Source of the DNA: Voacanga thouarsii
Lineage: Eukaryota > Streptophyta > Magnoliopsida > Gentianales > Apocynaceae
Reading direction: 5' to 3'
NCBI GenBank assembly: GCA_026120185.1
Contig: JANUWF010001696.1
Coordinates: forward strand, 1 to 64,000
DNA length: 64,000 nucleotides
Shown: in pieces, positions 12,276 to 23,958 of the stretch
How the letters are laid out: every line of letters begins with the position of its first letter
How positions within the stretch are numbered: position 1 is the stretch's first letter
Program-made: the position numbers and the translations under genes
Notes under the pieces: model-generated
What the model was told of the DNA's origin: nothing
Databases searched by the model: none
What the model saw: only the letters and a program-made list of their open reading frames with translations

Positions 12276-13429
12276 CGGGCATGCAGGTCGGGTGGTCCAT
12301 AGGCCATGTGCCATGTTCCGGTGTGGAGGGTGCGCAACACCAAGGGAATTTTTTTAAAACTTTTTTTCCCTTGTAATTTTTGCGTAATTTCTTTTTTGTT
12401 TTTGGTCCCATACCAGACAAAGTTATTATTTTTGAAATAGTTAATATTCACTGAATATTTTTGCATGAAAAATAATAGTAAAGAATTTTAGGATTAAACA
12501 AGGCCATTAATTAATTTAATTAATGTGTTTAATTCTATTCTTTGGGCACCTTGGTTTAAAAGTAGAAAAGCATGACAACATTTATAGTTTTCTAACATGC
12601 TATTTAATTTATCCCTATGTGCAGGTTTTCTCGAAGATCAAAGTGTTTGGGAATTTTTTAGCAGAATTTTTTTTTTCTTTAATTAAATTGTTAATTTTAA
12701 TTTAGACAGAAATTAATTACAAGTTATTTTATTGAAGGTTTTTTTTTTTATCTTTGATATAGAAAATATTTTGAATTTAGAAATTTTTGTAAGCTAAAAT
12801 GGAAAACCATTTTAATTTATTTTCACAAAAAAATTACTTTTGTCAAATAAAAACTTGAGACCAAAGTCTCAAGAAAGTTTTAACGGAAATTTTTGAAATC
12901 ATTAAGCTTTAACTAAATAAAATTAATTTATAAAAATTTCTCAAATGTTATAAACCTTGACATAGAAATTTTATGGGTTTAGATATTTTATTTTAAGTTA
13001 AAAGTGAACTTAATGGAAATTTTCTAAGGATATTTTTCAAAGAAAACTCTTGTTTTAAAAAACTAATTGGGAAAGGGGTTCCAACAGCCCCACGGCTTCC
13101 ATCACAATCCTCATTAGAGATCGTAGGTCTCCTTGTATCACCCTCGGAGTGAACTCGTATAGGATGGAGATACCATAAGGATCTAAAACTAATGGAAGAA
13201 TGTAATTAATAACCCGGGACATGTACTATGATCGGCCTACCCATGTTGGAGGTTATAGTGCGGGAATGTCCATAGGAAATAAGAAGAAATGGTCGATAGA
13301 GTTATTTTCTAGATCATTGTCTAGAAGGAAAATTAATTTGTGGCGGTTAGCACACTTAGTTTAGGAAATGGTTAATCTTCCCAAGAAACTATGGTTAGTT
13401 TTTCTAAGAGCTAAATGGTGAATATCTCA
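12276..13429 (+). repeat. Copia-A leader (5' UTR) fragment
   Basis: Colinear with 47886-49040, the untranslated leader between the primer site and gag of Copia-A. Shared blocks include GGTCGGGTGGTCCAT, AACACCAAGGGAA and GGAAAGGGGTTCCAAC. No gag or pol follows. It switches at about 13430 to an Athila-type LTR fragment. Short open frames here are not conserved in the paralogous copy as genes. Confidence 0.8.
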
Positions 13430-13546
13430 TTTTTTAAATGATTGGATGTTTGATCCTCGGATTCACTACTTTTTCTTGTATTTTTCTTGTCTTAATAGGC
13501 TTCTTTGATGCTAAAATTTGCCGCATAAGAAGCCTTGGCCGAGTAG
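13430..13546 (-). repeat. Internal fragment of an Athila-type LTR
   Basis: Matches about 56690-56806 within the 3' LTR of the Athila element, sharing TTTGATCCTC, GATTCACTACTTTTT and GCCGAGTAG. It directly abuts the TGATGCATAA start of a second LTR at 13547, so an LTR interior is joined to an LTR end. Confidence 0.75.
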
Positions 13547-14077
13547 TGATGCATAAATTTTGGCTGCATAAAAATTATCAAATTTAAATCCATCCCTTTA
13601 TTCAAGTTTTAATCAAAACATTAATCCCAAAATACACAAACGAGCAAGTATACTAATCACAAGCATAGCTTAGGGAATTAACGAGTATCGATCCTCAAAG
13701 GAACAAGTACACACTAATCACTTTACATTCATTATTTAACTGACCTAATTAAAGTGATAAGATAAAAATAAGAAAAATAAAGAAATATATACAACTCAAG
13801 GATGTAGGTTTAGCATTGGCAAGTGGGCCGGGCCGGCCCGCGAGCCGGCGTGTCGGGCCGGGCCGGGCTGGACTGGGCCCGCTTGGCAGCCCGAGGACTG
13901 TTCACTGGCCCGGTCCTAGGGCCCGGGGATAAATCCCTGGCCCGTTACGGGCCGGCCCACCTGAGAGAGCCGTTACCCAACGGCTCTCTCTGTTTTTTTT
14001 TTTTTTGCAATTTAGCCCCTAAAATGGCTGAAGTAGTTTTTTTTTTTTTGCAATTTGGTCCCTAACCCCCAAAACTT

Positions 14078-14085
14078 TATAAATA
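14078..14085 (+). promoter_or_regulatory. TATA box of the hAT transposase gene
   Basis: TATAAATA lies about 480 bp upstream of the transposase ATG and just inside the GC-rich subterminal region. A CT-rich leader follows. A possible leader intron runs from GTTAGTAT at 14370 to a T-tract plus AAG at 14556, six bases before the ATG. Confidence 0.5.
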
Positions 14086-14561
14086 CCCAACAATTCAACC
14101 CAAAACTCATCAACACTCTCCAATTCTCTCAAACTCTCTCCAATTCTCTCTTATTTCCATTCATCTTTCTCTCATTATCCTCAAATTTATTCATTTTCTC
14201 TACAAAGAGTATTAGAATAGAATTTATTTTTGTGTTAATACTTTTTCAATTCATCAAGAAAGTCTTCATATTTTGGAAGATTGTTGAGTAGCGGAATAGT
14301 GGATACAAAAAGTAAAAAGCTCAAGTGCTCAACAAAGTATTGTTATTCTTGAATTTTGGTCATCAACAAGTTAGTATTTCTTAATCTTACATTCTTTTAT
14401 TTTAGCTTTATTAGTTGTTTATTTGTTTTAGTTATTTGTTTAATTTTTAAATTAATTTGTTATTTATATTTTTCAATTCTCTTATTTCATTATTTGTTAA
14501 TACTTTTTTTTTAACTTTTATTTGAATTTTGATTGCTTGTTTTTTTTTTTTTTAAGAAATA

Positions 14562-16704
14562 ATGGATCCAAATCAATATAATCATTTTTCTTCATCCCAA
14601 TCAGCTGCACATTTTGATTTTAATATAGATCTAGCTTTGAATTTAATAAATAATGAAATAGAGAATGAAGATGAAGGTCCTAATAGGCCTAGTGTTAGTG
14701 TTTCACAATCACAACCAACTCCAATAATTAATCCCGACGCATCTAATATAGGTGAGGATGATGTTGAAACAACAGATGTTACAACTAAAGCAAAAACATC
14801 TGTGGTTTGGAATCTTTTTGAAAAAGATATTGATAGTGATAGGGCAACATGTAAAATTTGTAGAGCGGTATATGCACATAAGAAGGGAGGAGGGATGGGA
14901 ACATTAGTTAGACATATGAAAAGGTCACATAATGATTGGTTAGAAAACTTACTTAAACAACAACAAATACGTACTACAAGAGGTCAAATGGTTGGTAATT
15001 TTCAATATGATCATAGAAAAAATAGAAATGCATTTGCTAAATTGATTGTTCAAACTAAATTACCTTTTAATTTTGCAAAAAATCCACATTATGAACAATA
15101 TATGCAAAATAATTGTCAACCACCATGGAAAAGAATTCCTAGAACAACATTAAAAAATGATATAATAAAGATATATAAAGAAATGAAAGAGTATCTAATT
15201 GCTATATTTGATTCTTGTAATTGGAAATTTGCTCTTACTTGTGATGGTTGGACTGCAATTACTAATGAATCTTATTTATGCATTACATGTCATTGGATAG
15301 ATCATGATTGGTTAGTACAAAAAAGAACTATTTGTTTTAAATTATTTGAATATCCTCATGTAGGTAGTAGTATAGCTAGAATGATTACTCAAACATGTCA
15401 TGAATATAGGATTTTAAATAAAATTATTTCTATTTCTTTAGATAATGCTTCAAATAATGATTCTGCCATAACAATTTTAAAAAATACTATGAATCCTATG
15501 TTAGATGGTATTTTATTTCATACTAGGTGTGCTTGTCATATACTTAATTTATGTGTTAAAGAAGGATATAAATATGTTGATGATATTGTTAATATAATTA
15601 GAAATGTTGTTTTATTTATTAAAACATCCCCAACTAGGCAACAAAATTTTAAGGCATTATGCCGAGAACAAGGTGTATCTTTTAAAAAATTTAGATTAGA
15701 TTGTAAAACTAGATGGAACTCAACTTTAGATATGTTTGAAAGTGTTATACCTTTTCAAAACCAACTTATTGAATTTTGTAATAGTAATAATTTTCAACCT
15801 CCACTAACTGAAGCTCATTTTGAAAATTGTACTGCACTTTCAACAATTTTATTTACTTTCAAAGAAGCTACTGAAGTTTTATCGGGATCTTATTATCCCA
15901 CTACTCATCATATTCTTCCAACACTTGCTAAGGTAGCACATATGTTTGGTGAATATATGTATCATCCCCAATATGGTTTTTTTATGAGAAGTATGTTTGA
16001 AAAATATAAAAAATATTATGAAGATATTCCTATTTTATATTGTATGGCATTGTGTATGGATCCTAGAGTAAAGACACTAGGTTTTCATAGTATTATTGAA
16101 TATTTATATGAAACATTAGATTTTGATGAATCACAAGCACTTAAACAACGTATGATAAAAGACATAAAAGATAAAATAGCTAAAGCTTTATCTGACAAGT
16201 ATCATTTGTATGAGTTTGAGTCTTCTTCTTCTAGTTCTCCTAGTTTAAGTAGGCGAGCTTCATCATCTAGTAGTCACTTTCAACCTCCGCGAAAATCTAC
16301 CTCATCAATTTCATCAGTATTTTAATCCATGGGGTATTATGAAACGTAAAAAAAGATCGACTACTACCTACAACGAGATGGCAATTTACGAGATGTAGCC
16401 ATTGGTAGAAAATGAAGATCAGCATTTTGATATTTGTGGTTGGTGGAAGGCTCATGTAAGTTAATACCCCATTTTATCAAAAATGGCACGTGATCTTTTG
16501 ACACCACCAGTCTCTACAGTGTCATCGGAAAGCGTCTTCAGTGAGAGCGCTTGAACAATCAATGAAAGAATATCTCGATTGGCTCCTCAAACTTTGGAGA
16601 TGTTAATGTGTTGTAGTAGTTGGTTTGCAGCCGAAGATAGGATGGCTAATTCGTGGATTATTAATGATGACTCAGATGATGAATTGGGTGAACCAAGTAG
16701 TTAG
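14562..16704 (+). pseudogene. hAT transposase, C-terminus disrupted
   Basis: An uninterrupted 587-codon frame (14562-16325) encodes a hAT-superfamily transposase of the plant Ac/RICESLEEPER type. A BED zinc finger lies at residues about 80-126: W83, C97, C100, H118, H123. The RNase H-like catalytic core follows, with LTCDGW (D228), SISLDNASNND (D294), the CxxH motif of RCACHILNLCVKEG (about 323-336) and KTRWNSTLDMFE. The frame then ends in a serine-rich tail. The conserved C-terminal dimerisation (hATC) region is present downstream, but one base out of frame (16492 onward reads DLLTPPVSTVSSESVFSES). It is interrupted by TAG, TAA and TGA before a final stop at 16702-16704. It therefore lacks the dimerisation domain needed for transposition. 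It is probably a relic, although its upstream frame has stayed open. Confidence 0.9.
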
Positions 16705-17645
16705 TTTAGTATTTTTGTAATTAGGAATTTAGGATAAGTAATATTATGTATTTAATTTTATTTTTAGGATATTTATTATATTTTTAAATTTTAATCATTG
16801 TAATATTTTTAAGAGGTTTAGGCATCAAGTCCCCCTCTTATGTAATCTTTATTTTATTAATTAATAAAACAGGTAGGGGTCCAAGCTAAACCCCCCCACC
16901 ACTTCAAGGTGGCTTTTTTATAATTTTAAAAAATTATATTAAGTAGGGAAAAAAAAAGAGGAATAAGCCACGGGCCTAGGTACCAGTCCGGTCCAGTCCC
17001 AGGGCCTCTGGCCCATGGACCGGCCCAGACCGGCCCGCCCCCTATCCGGGACCGTCTCGGCCCGAAACCGTGCGGGCCGGCCCAGTTGCCATTGCTATGT
17101 AGGTTTATGCAATTTAGACAATTATCCTTGAAAACATGATAATGAACTAACTAGCAATTCTCTCAACTAATTATTGTTTTAGCATCATAAAGTAATATAA
17201 AGTAAAATTCAATCGTTTCACAAGTTATGAATCTACTTAAATAAATCTCAGTTCGTTTCCCAATCTATAGAATCCTACATTATGATTAAATTAACAGATT
17301 TGATAATCAAGCTAACATAACCAAAATATGCATTAAGCTCAGTTCCTTATAAGCATGAAATTAGCTAATAACCTTTGTTCGAGGTGAAATCAACTAATCT
17401 TTGATCACTTAGTCCTATAATCCTAACTTCATTGCTCAAGTCCATCAAGATTAGACAAATACAAAATCAATGCAATGAAACTCCTAACATTGTTGTGCCA
17501 AGTCAATTAGAAGAACTCGCATCAATAACTAATGATAAAAAGTAATCAAACACCAAAGTTGATAAAGAATTGATCAAATAACTAAATTAACACAAAATCA
17601 TGAATCCTAAAATAAAGTAAAATTACAATAAAAATATTGAATACG

Positions 17646-19170
17646 TGATGCGTATAGATTTGGGTATAAAAATCATATAAAAATAAACATATTCCCAATT
17701 AAGTTTAAATTAAAACCTTAACCCTAAATTACACATATGAGCAAGCGTACTCATTATTAACATAGTATGGGGTTCAAACGAGTGTCGATCCCCCAGGAAC
17801 AAGTATACACTAATCACCTTTCTTTTATTGTTTAACACACTCAACAAAGTGAAAAAAATGAAATAAAAAAAAGAAAATAAAAACAAAAATACATACGTGT
17901 CAAGGATGGAGAATTATGTAACTCAAACCATTGTTTCGACAAACATGATCTTAAAGTATCCAAACATTATCATACCCAATTATTCTCTTGGTATCATGAA
18001 GGATAAAGGTAGATTCACTTCGATGGTCAATCCATGAAATCACTATCCTCTAGATAAATTAGCAACACTTGGTTTGTCTCAACTTATTCACCCAAAAGAT
18101 GCATTAAACATAATCCTTAATTAAATTTCCTTAGTTTGACAAATTTAAAACATGAAATTAATCAATGAATCCTTGGTCTGGCAAATATTAATTAACCTTT
18201 AATTACTTAATCCTCGACAATTAACCTCTTTGGTCTAGCAAGTTAAAAGCCAATAAATATAAATTAATCAATTGCAACCACCACCAACGTCTTTGGTCTA
18301 GCAAGCTAATGAAAAGAAACAATCAATAAATTTCGTAATATTGCAAAATAATTAAATACCAAGAAGAACAATCAACTAATCAAAAGATCAAATAGCTCTA
18401 AAAAACATGAATACCTAAAACAATGTTACATTACAATAAAACAATTAATACATCATTGTTTAAGAAAAAGAAAACAAAGTAAAAGGAAGCACTCATAGAC
18501 AAGCCTCCTCCTTCTTCCTTTGAAGACCTTCTTGCACAATCCTCCTTAAATTAAAGAAGTCCGCCTTTGCTATGATGATCAATGAATTCCTCCATTTTCT
18601 CTTGCATTTTTCCTCTATTTAAAAGCTTGGGAAGTGTCTAAACTCATTGGTATAATGTTCTTAGCTGAGTAGAAGTTGGAAAGTACTTAAACTTCACAGA
18701 TTACCAGAAACCGCATACAAAAATCAAGCACCGCCTTACTTTCAGGGCACAACCGGTGCTGCCTTGGCTCTCGGAGCCGGCGCTGGTTGTGTTCTATTTC
18801 TCCACTTGTTCATTGATTTTTCCTTGAATTCCACACAATGTATTCCAGAATGCAGCCGGGGCCTCCTTAGTTACTAGAGTCGGCGCCGGTTCCACCCTGT
18901 TTGGCTTTGTTCTACCAATTTTTCATCACCGCGAAGTTCGTGCAACCAATACATGGCCGGCACCGGTTCCTCTGCCCCAGCCGGCGCCGCCTCTAGTCTG
19001 TTTCGCAACGTTTTTGGTTCGTTTTACGCCAAAAATCTGAAATAATAAACAAAAAACCTTTCAAAGGGTAAAATCTCAAATATGAAGGAATATGGCTAGT
19101 TATTGAATAAAATGTATCACAAAAGAATCTCAAATAACTAGGAAAAATACGACTAATTTATCCCCTATCA
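17646..19170 (-). repeat. LTR 1 of the array (3' LTR)
   Basis: Begins TGATGCGTATAG and ends CCCCTATCA, so it is TG...CA bounded. Length 1525 bp. On the plus strand it is followed by a pyrimidine tract whose minus-strand reading, AAGTGCGGGGGAATA, is the polypurine tract. It contains three GC-rich foldback modules (18748-18791, 18852-18892, 18954-18991). The equivalent of the TATA box is altered to TTTAAATAG. Confidence 0.9.
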
Positions 19171-21446
19171 TATTCCCCCGCACTTAGCTCTTTGTTTGTC
19201 CTCAAGCAAAGTATCAAAGACAAGTGGGAAAACACAAGGTTTCATCATTCACTTAATCAATTTCAAAACAATATCTCTAATGCTTTCTTCATTCAAGAAC
19301 ATAAAACACACGCAACTTCGTTTTTCACAACAAATTCAAGACTTGTGTAGTGAATAATAACTCAGTACAACCATCTCAAGACTTAACAATATTCTCAAAC
19401 CATTCGAAAGAATTTAGCTCAAAAAGAATATGTATTCCATAGGCTTACCTTTCTTACACTATCTCCACTAATCCGAGACATATCATGATTCTACTTAGAT
19501 CAAGTAGGACTTTCAAGCTTATAATGTAAGGTTAAAGATTTCTAATGTAGCTTATCAAATGAAGGATTTAGGAGAATAAAAAATCAAAGAAACTGAGAGT
19601 TCACAAGAAGAGGATAAACAAATGAATCAATAATTTCCAAACTCTTCTTGCTCTCCTATTCCAAAAATCAATCAAACCATAACCTTATTCAGCAATTACA
19701 ACTCCACTCAAGCAAATCCTGCATTTTTTTTTTCCTTTTCTTTTTCGTCTTCTCAAATTTTTTACTTTCTTCATCAACTTTTCCATATTTTTCACAAGAT
19801 CACTCATAATTTTCAGCAATGGTGTCAAATACTTTATATGAGCTTAACTTTTACAGCTCAATCACCATCCCATTTGTGATCTTTCGTCACTCTTTTCCAT
19901 TCAAAATTCTTCTCTTCTCTTTCTTTTCACTTCTTGTCATTCACTGCTGCTTTTCTTTTATTTCTTAATTTCTTTCTTTCCAACTTTTCTAGCAGCTATT
20001 TCTTTTCTTCTCTAGTTTTCAATCTTTATTTTCTTTTTCTTCTCTTTCTTTCCTTTCTTTTTTTTTTTCTCTCTTTCCATCTCAATTCACTATTAATACA
20101 TGACTGAAAGTAACAAGTCATGATCTTTTTCAAGTATTCTTCCTCAACATTCTCTTACATATACTTTCATCCATCATGAGCATAAAGATTTGGAAAATTA
20201 TTCAAATTCTCAGAAACAAGCAATGGACAAAGTATGATAACAGGCTTTAAAGAAAAAAAAATCAACAATTTAGGCTCAAAATAGGCACTAGGGATAATAT
20301 AACAATAGGTAGGCTTGAAAAGCTCAAACTTTCCAAAGAAGGCATATTACCGTCATCCCTAAGTTAAATCACGATCGTCTTTCTTATTTCGCCTCGAGAG
20401 GTATTCAAGTAAGTTCTACAATGCTCCATGAATTTTAGTAGAAAAACAGGTTTAAGAACAATGCAAATCATTTGATGAAGAGCTACTTAGTCCAAGTGCA
20501 TGGAAAAAGTCAACTATAAGCTATAAATGATCTAGAACATATGCTCTATAATCAATCATAAGGACATGCACTAAAAATACAGCTTGAAATCTCAAAGAAA
20601 ATCAGACAAATTTTTGAAAATTTTGCTCAAAATGTTTCCAAGAAGGCTAAAGTATATGCATAGAAGACTTGTCAATTAAATCACACCCCCTCACCTAAAC
20701 TGGACATTGTCCTCATTGGACAAATAACTGTAACAAAGAATAAACCATGCTATGGGACCAAAAATAATGGGGGAAATGATAAGAAAGAAAATACTTCCAT
20801 GATGGAGTAGCTCTAATTTTCCAAACTTTGTGCTCAAAATAAAATTTATAAAACTTGGACAAAGTATATCACCAAACCACTCCAGCACACTTAAGTCAGA
20901 CACAATTCTTATTGGCAACAAATAAACATAAGAAAGCATCTCCAAAGGGACTAAAATTAATATTGGGTTAGAAAGTTTAAGTAATACTTCCCAAGTGCAA
21001 TAATGCTCCAATAGGTATCCAAACTTAAGGTAAGGAGAAGGGCTTGTCTGAGAGGACGTTATTCCTGTAAAATAAAACACAAATAAAAGCACAAGGAAAA
21101 TAATAATAAAGACATACCTAAATAAAATAAAACAAACTAAATAAAAAGACTCAAATAAAAAATATAAAACAAAAACTTGTCACACTCATCATGCTTCCTC
21201 ATCAAACCTTTTGAAATGAAATTAAAGCTCAAAATAGAATATGGGCATGATGAATGTAGAATAGAGAGAGGTTTTTGAAAATAGAAGGTTTGTGAAAATA
21301 ATTTTTTCTCACTAAAGAAAAACACATAAACCTCTTTCTCTAACATTTCTTTAGACACACAAATATTGTTGTCAACTTATAAGTGCACATGATTTCTAAA
21401 GAATGCATCAACTTTGAAATCACCGATTAACCCTTCAAAAGAATTT

Positions 21447-21680
21447 TTATAATTTAAAATACCCCTTTAAACTTAGTATTTGAGTTCTTGAAGATGAGAT
21501 CAAGAAATCCTTACTTTTCAAGGCATCGTCTACAAATACCATGTTACCTCCCAGAAATTGGGGTGAAGGGTAGAGTTCCTCAACATCCTCAAAGGGTTTC
21601 TTATGATGTAGCATTGAAAGAACCAACTCCTTGAGGCATGATAAATTTAACACAACATGATTTGGACCCTTATTTTCCAT
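21447..21680 (-). CDS. ORF1b of the non-autonomous element (unknown function)
   Basis: A 77-codon frame starting MENKGPNHVVLNLS, overlapping the end of ORF1a in a different frame. Recognisably the same peptide occurs in the other two copies (26220-26498 and 43027-43293), with shared words such as GPN, VLNLSC, LEDGGNLYPS or FEDVEELYPS, and GGN-VFV. In the second copy the frame is open further upstream. It may be the continuation of a gag-like protein after an ancestral frameshift. No known domain is recognised, and a function or even translation is unproven. Confidence 0.35.
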   Translation of the reverse strand: MENKGPNHVVLNLSCLKELVLSMLHHKKPFEDVEELYPSPQFLGGNMVFVDDALKSKDFLISSSRTQILSLKGYFKL

Positions 21681-21994
21681 GAATTGAGAGGAACCTCTCT
21701 TTCCACTTTGGATAAGTGGTCCTCATGTCCTTTCTCCTTTCCTTGGAGATTCTCTTGTTCAAGCATATGGGCCTTTTTGGCATCCTCAACCAACTTGGCA
21801 AGTTGTGTTCTTTGATAGCTCAATCGTTGAGACGCTTTTTCATGCTACTGAACAGATGAATTTGTATTGGCTACAAAAGAATTCACCAATGTTATTAATG
21901 ACGTCTCACAAAGAACATCAATGCGAGCCTGTAATGTTGCCAATCTAGCATAATTGTAACTCCTTCGATTTTGTGCCCAAATATAGTTGTCCAT
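21657..21994 (-). pseudogene. ORF1a of the non-autonomous element, with in-frame TAG
   Basis: Read from ATG at 21994, it begins MDNYIWAQNRRSYNYARL. It runs about 49 codons to a TAG at 21845-21847 (context CAG-TAG-CAT), then stays open for about 62 more codons to a TAA at 21657-21659. The sequence after the TAG is rich in Gln, Glu, Lys and Leu (LSYQRTQLAKLVEDAKK), suggesting a short coiled coil. Its position directly downstream of the primer site is that of gag. The same TAG sits at the same codon in both other copies. It is not recognisable as a known gag by motif; there is no zinc knuckle. Confidence 0.5.
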
Positions 21995-22109
21995 GATGAT
22001 ATCAACCTCGCACCAAAATCAAAGAAAAGAAAAACAAACAAAAACAATAGAAAAACAAAGAAAAGAAAAAAACAAAACAAAAAGGTAAAAGCAAAGAATT
22101 GAAAACACA

Positions 22110-22111
<2 letters not shown>

Positions 22112-22144
<33 letters not shown>
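22112..22144. repeat. (AC)n microsatellite between primer site and ORF1a
   Basis: AC run of about 33 bp. An AC run of about 37 bp occupies the equivalent position in the second unit (26902-26938). Confidence 0.95.
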
Positions 22145-22147
<3 letters not shown>

Positions 22148-22388
22148 AGATATATTCACATACTACCTAAACAACAAAGTCAGTAGTATTTATAATACAA
22201 CATGAAGTATGTTAGTCAACTAAGTCATAGTTATTAAGTTAGATTACAAAGGTATACAAATGATACACAGGATACAAGATGGCACCTTTTTGAGAAAAGA
22301 ACAATTGTACATAATTACATATTCACATATTTACCTATTTACAAATTTACATGGTTAAAGCAACAAAATTCAAGCTTTCATGATATTG

Positions 22389-22407
22389 TTCCCTGACAAT
22401 GGTGCCA
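22389..22407 (-). other. Primer binding site, tRNA-Asp type, unit 1
   Basis: The minus strand reads TGGCACCATTGTCAGGGAA, six bases inside the LTR end TGATGCG. The Athila-type Asp primer site is TGGCGCCGTTGCCGGGGA; differences are mostly C-to-T or G-to-A, as expected from methylated-cytosine decay. Equivalent sites lie at 27181-27199 and 44036-44054. Confidence 0.8.
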
Positions 22408-22413
22408 AAAACT

Positions 22414-23958
22414 TGATGCGTATGGATTTGGGTATAAAAATCATATAAAAATAAGTACATTCCCAATCAAGTTTAAATTAAAACCTTAACCCCAAATTAC
22501 ACATATGAGCAAGCGTACTCATCATTAACATAGCATAGGGTTCAAACGAGTGTCGATCCTCCAGGAACAAGTATACACTAACCACCTTTCTTTCATTGTT
22601 TAACCAACTCAACAAAGTGAAAAAAAAAACAAAATAAAATAAAAAAAATAAAATAGAAAAATATATACGTGTCAAGGATGGAAAATTATGTAACTTAGGC
22701 CATTGTTTAGACAAACATGATCTGAAAGTATCCAGCTATTATCATAACCAATTATTCTCTTAGCATCATAAAGGATGAAGGTAGATTCACTTCGATGGCC
22801 AATCCATGAAATCATTATCCTCTAGATAAATTAGCATCACTTGGTTTGCCTCAACTAATTCACCTAAAAGACGCATTAAACACAATCCTTAATTTAATTT
22901 CCTTGGTCTGGCAAATTTAAAGCATGAAATTAATCAATGAATCATTGGTCTGGCAAACATTAATTAGCCTTTAATTACTTAATCCTTAGCAATTATCTTC
23001 TCTGGTCTAGCAAGTTAACAGCCAATAAGTATGAAATTAATCAATTGCAACCACCATCAACCTCTTTGGTCTAGCAAGCTAATGAATGGAAACAATCAAT
23101 TAATTTCGTAATACGCCCAAATAATTAAATACCAAGAAGAACAATCAATTAATCAAAAGATCAAATAATTCTAAAAATCATGAATACCTAAAATAATGTC
23201 GAATTACAATATAACAATTAATACATCATTGCTCACGAAAAAGAAAACCAAGTAAAAGAAAGCACTCATAGACAAGCCTCCTTCTTCTTTCTTTGAAGAC
23301 CTTCTTGCACAACCCTCATTGAATTAAAGAATTTCACCTTTGATTTGAGTGATTTGCTATGATGATCAATGAATTCTCCCATTTTTCTCTTGTGTTTTTC
23401 CTCTATTTATAAGATTTGGAAGTGTCTAAACTCGTTGGTGTAATGTTTTTGGCTGAGTAGAAGTTAGAAAGTACTAAAACTCCATAGATTACCAGAAACT
23501 GCATAGAAAAATCAAGCACCGCCTTAACTTCAGGGCACAACCGGTGCTGCCTTGGCTCTCGGAGCAGGCGCTAGTTGTGTTATGTTTCTCCACTTGTTCG
23601 TCGATTTTTCCTTAAATTCCACACAATGTATTCCAAAATGTAGATGGTGTTGCCTTGGCTACTGGAGCCAGCGCCGGTTCCACCCTGTTCCGCTCTGTTC
23701 CACCAATTTTTCATTGCCTCGAAGTTCATGCAACTAGTGCGTGGCCGGCGCCGATTCCTCTGTCCTAGCCACTGCCGCCTCTAGTTTGTTTTTGGATGTT
23801 TTTGGTTCGTTTTACACAAAAAATCTAAAATAATGAACAAAATACCTTCCCAAGGGTAAAATATCAAATAAGAAGGAATATGGCTAGTGATTGAATAAAA
23901 TGTATCACAAAAGAACCTCAAATAACTAGGAAAAATACGACTAATTTATCGTATATCA
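22414..23958 (-). repeat. LTR 2 of the array, shared by both units
   Basis: TGATGCGTATGG to GTATATCA, 1545 bp. It serves as 5' LTR of the left unit (primer site on its left) and 3' LTR of the right unit (polypurine tract on its right). It has three GC-rich modules (23537-23580, 23641-23682, 23741-23782) upstream of a TATA box. Confidence 0.92.
23403..23411 (-). promoter_or_regulatory. LTR TATA box (U3/R promoter)
   Basis: The minus strand reads TATAAATAG, about 548 bp from the LTR 5' end (23958). TATAAATA is conserved at 40251-40258 in the third copy, and altered forms (TTTAAATAG, AATAAATAG) are found at the same place in the LTRs at 17646 and 44061. The GC-rich modules lie about 125-380 bp upstream. 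Confidence 0.65.

Larger units (their letters stand above)
13811..17097 (+). mobile_element. hAT DNA transposon, 3287 bp, with 8-bp TSD
   Basis: The left end reads TAGCATTGGCAAGTGGGCC and the right end, on the minus strand, TAGCAATGGCAACTGGGCC: imperfect terminal inverted repeats. A perfect 8-bp duplication TGTAGGTT flanks it at 13803-13810 and 17098-17105. The uninterrupted Athila LTR explains the empty site. Subterminal regions (about 13825-13990 and 16975-17085) are extremely GC-rich, with repeated GGGCCGGGCCGG and CCGGCCC words, against an AT-rich interior. It encodes a hAT transposase, now broken near its C-terminus. The intact ends and perfect TSD imply that it could still be mobilised in trans or was inserted fairly recently. 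Confidence 0.95.
13547..17645 (-). mobile_element. Athila-type LTR, split by a hAT element and truncated
   Basis: Starts TGATGCATAAATTTTGG, like the Athila 3' LTR at 52923 (TGATGTATAAATTTTGG). It is colinear with that LTR over 13547-13810 and 17106-17645. The hAT element with its target duplication occupies 13811-17105. At 17645 the LTR is interrupted by the non-autonomous array, and the missing remainder is not found to the right, so the LTR is incomplete. By analogy with the complete elements, the transcription direction is minus. Confidence 0.8.
19171..22388 (-). repeat. Internal region 1 of the array
   Basis: Non-coding apart from the gag-position ORFs listed separately. In element orientation: primer site, GT microsatellite, ORF1a, ORF1b, a long AT-rich stretch, the palindrome plus G-run motif (20684-20720), a pyrimidine/purine-biased stretch (19720-20090), then the polypurine tract at 19171. 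The minus-strand open frame 20691-21092 recurs at 25467-25877 but has no recognisable domain and covers the untranslated motif, so I do not call it a gene. Confidence 0.8.

Noticed and set aside
14562..16325. Domesticated host hAT-derived gene
   Set aside because: It sits inside intact terminal inverted repeats with a target duplication and has a broken hATC region, so it is an ordinary transposon copy.
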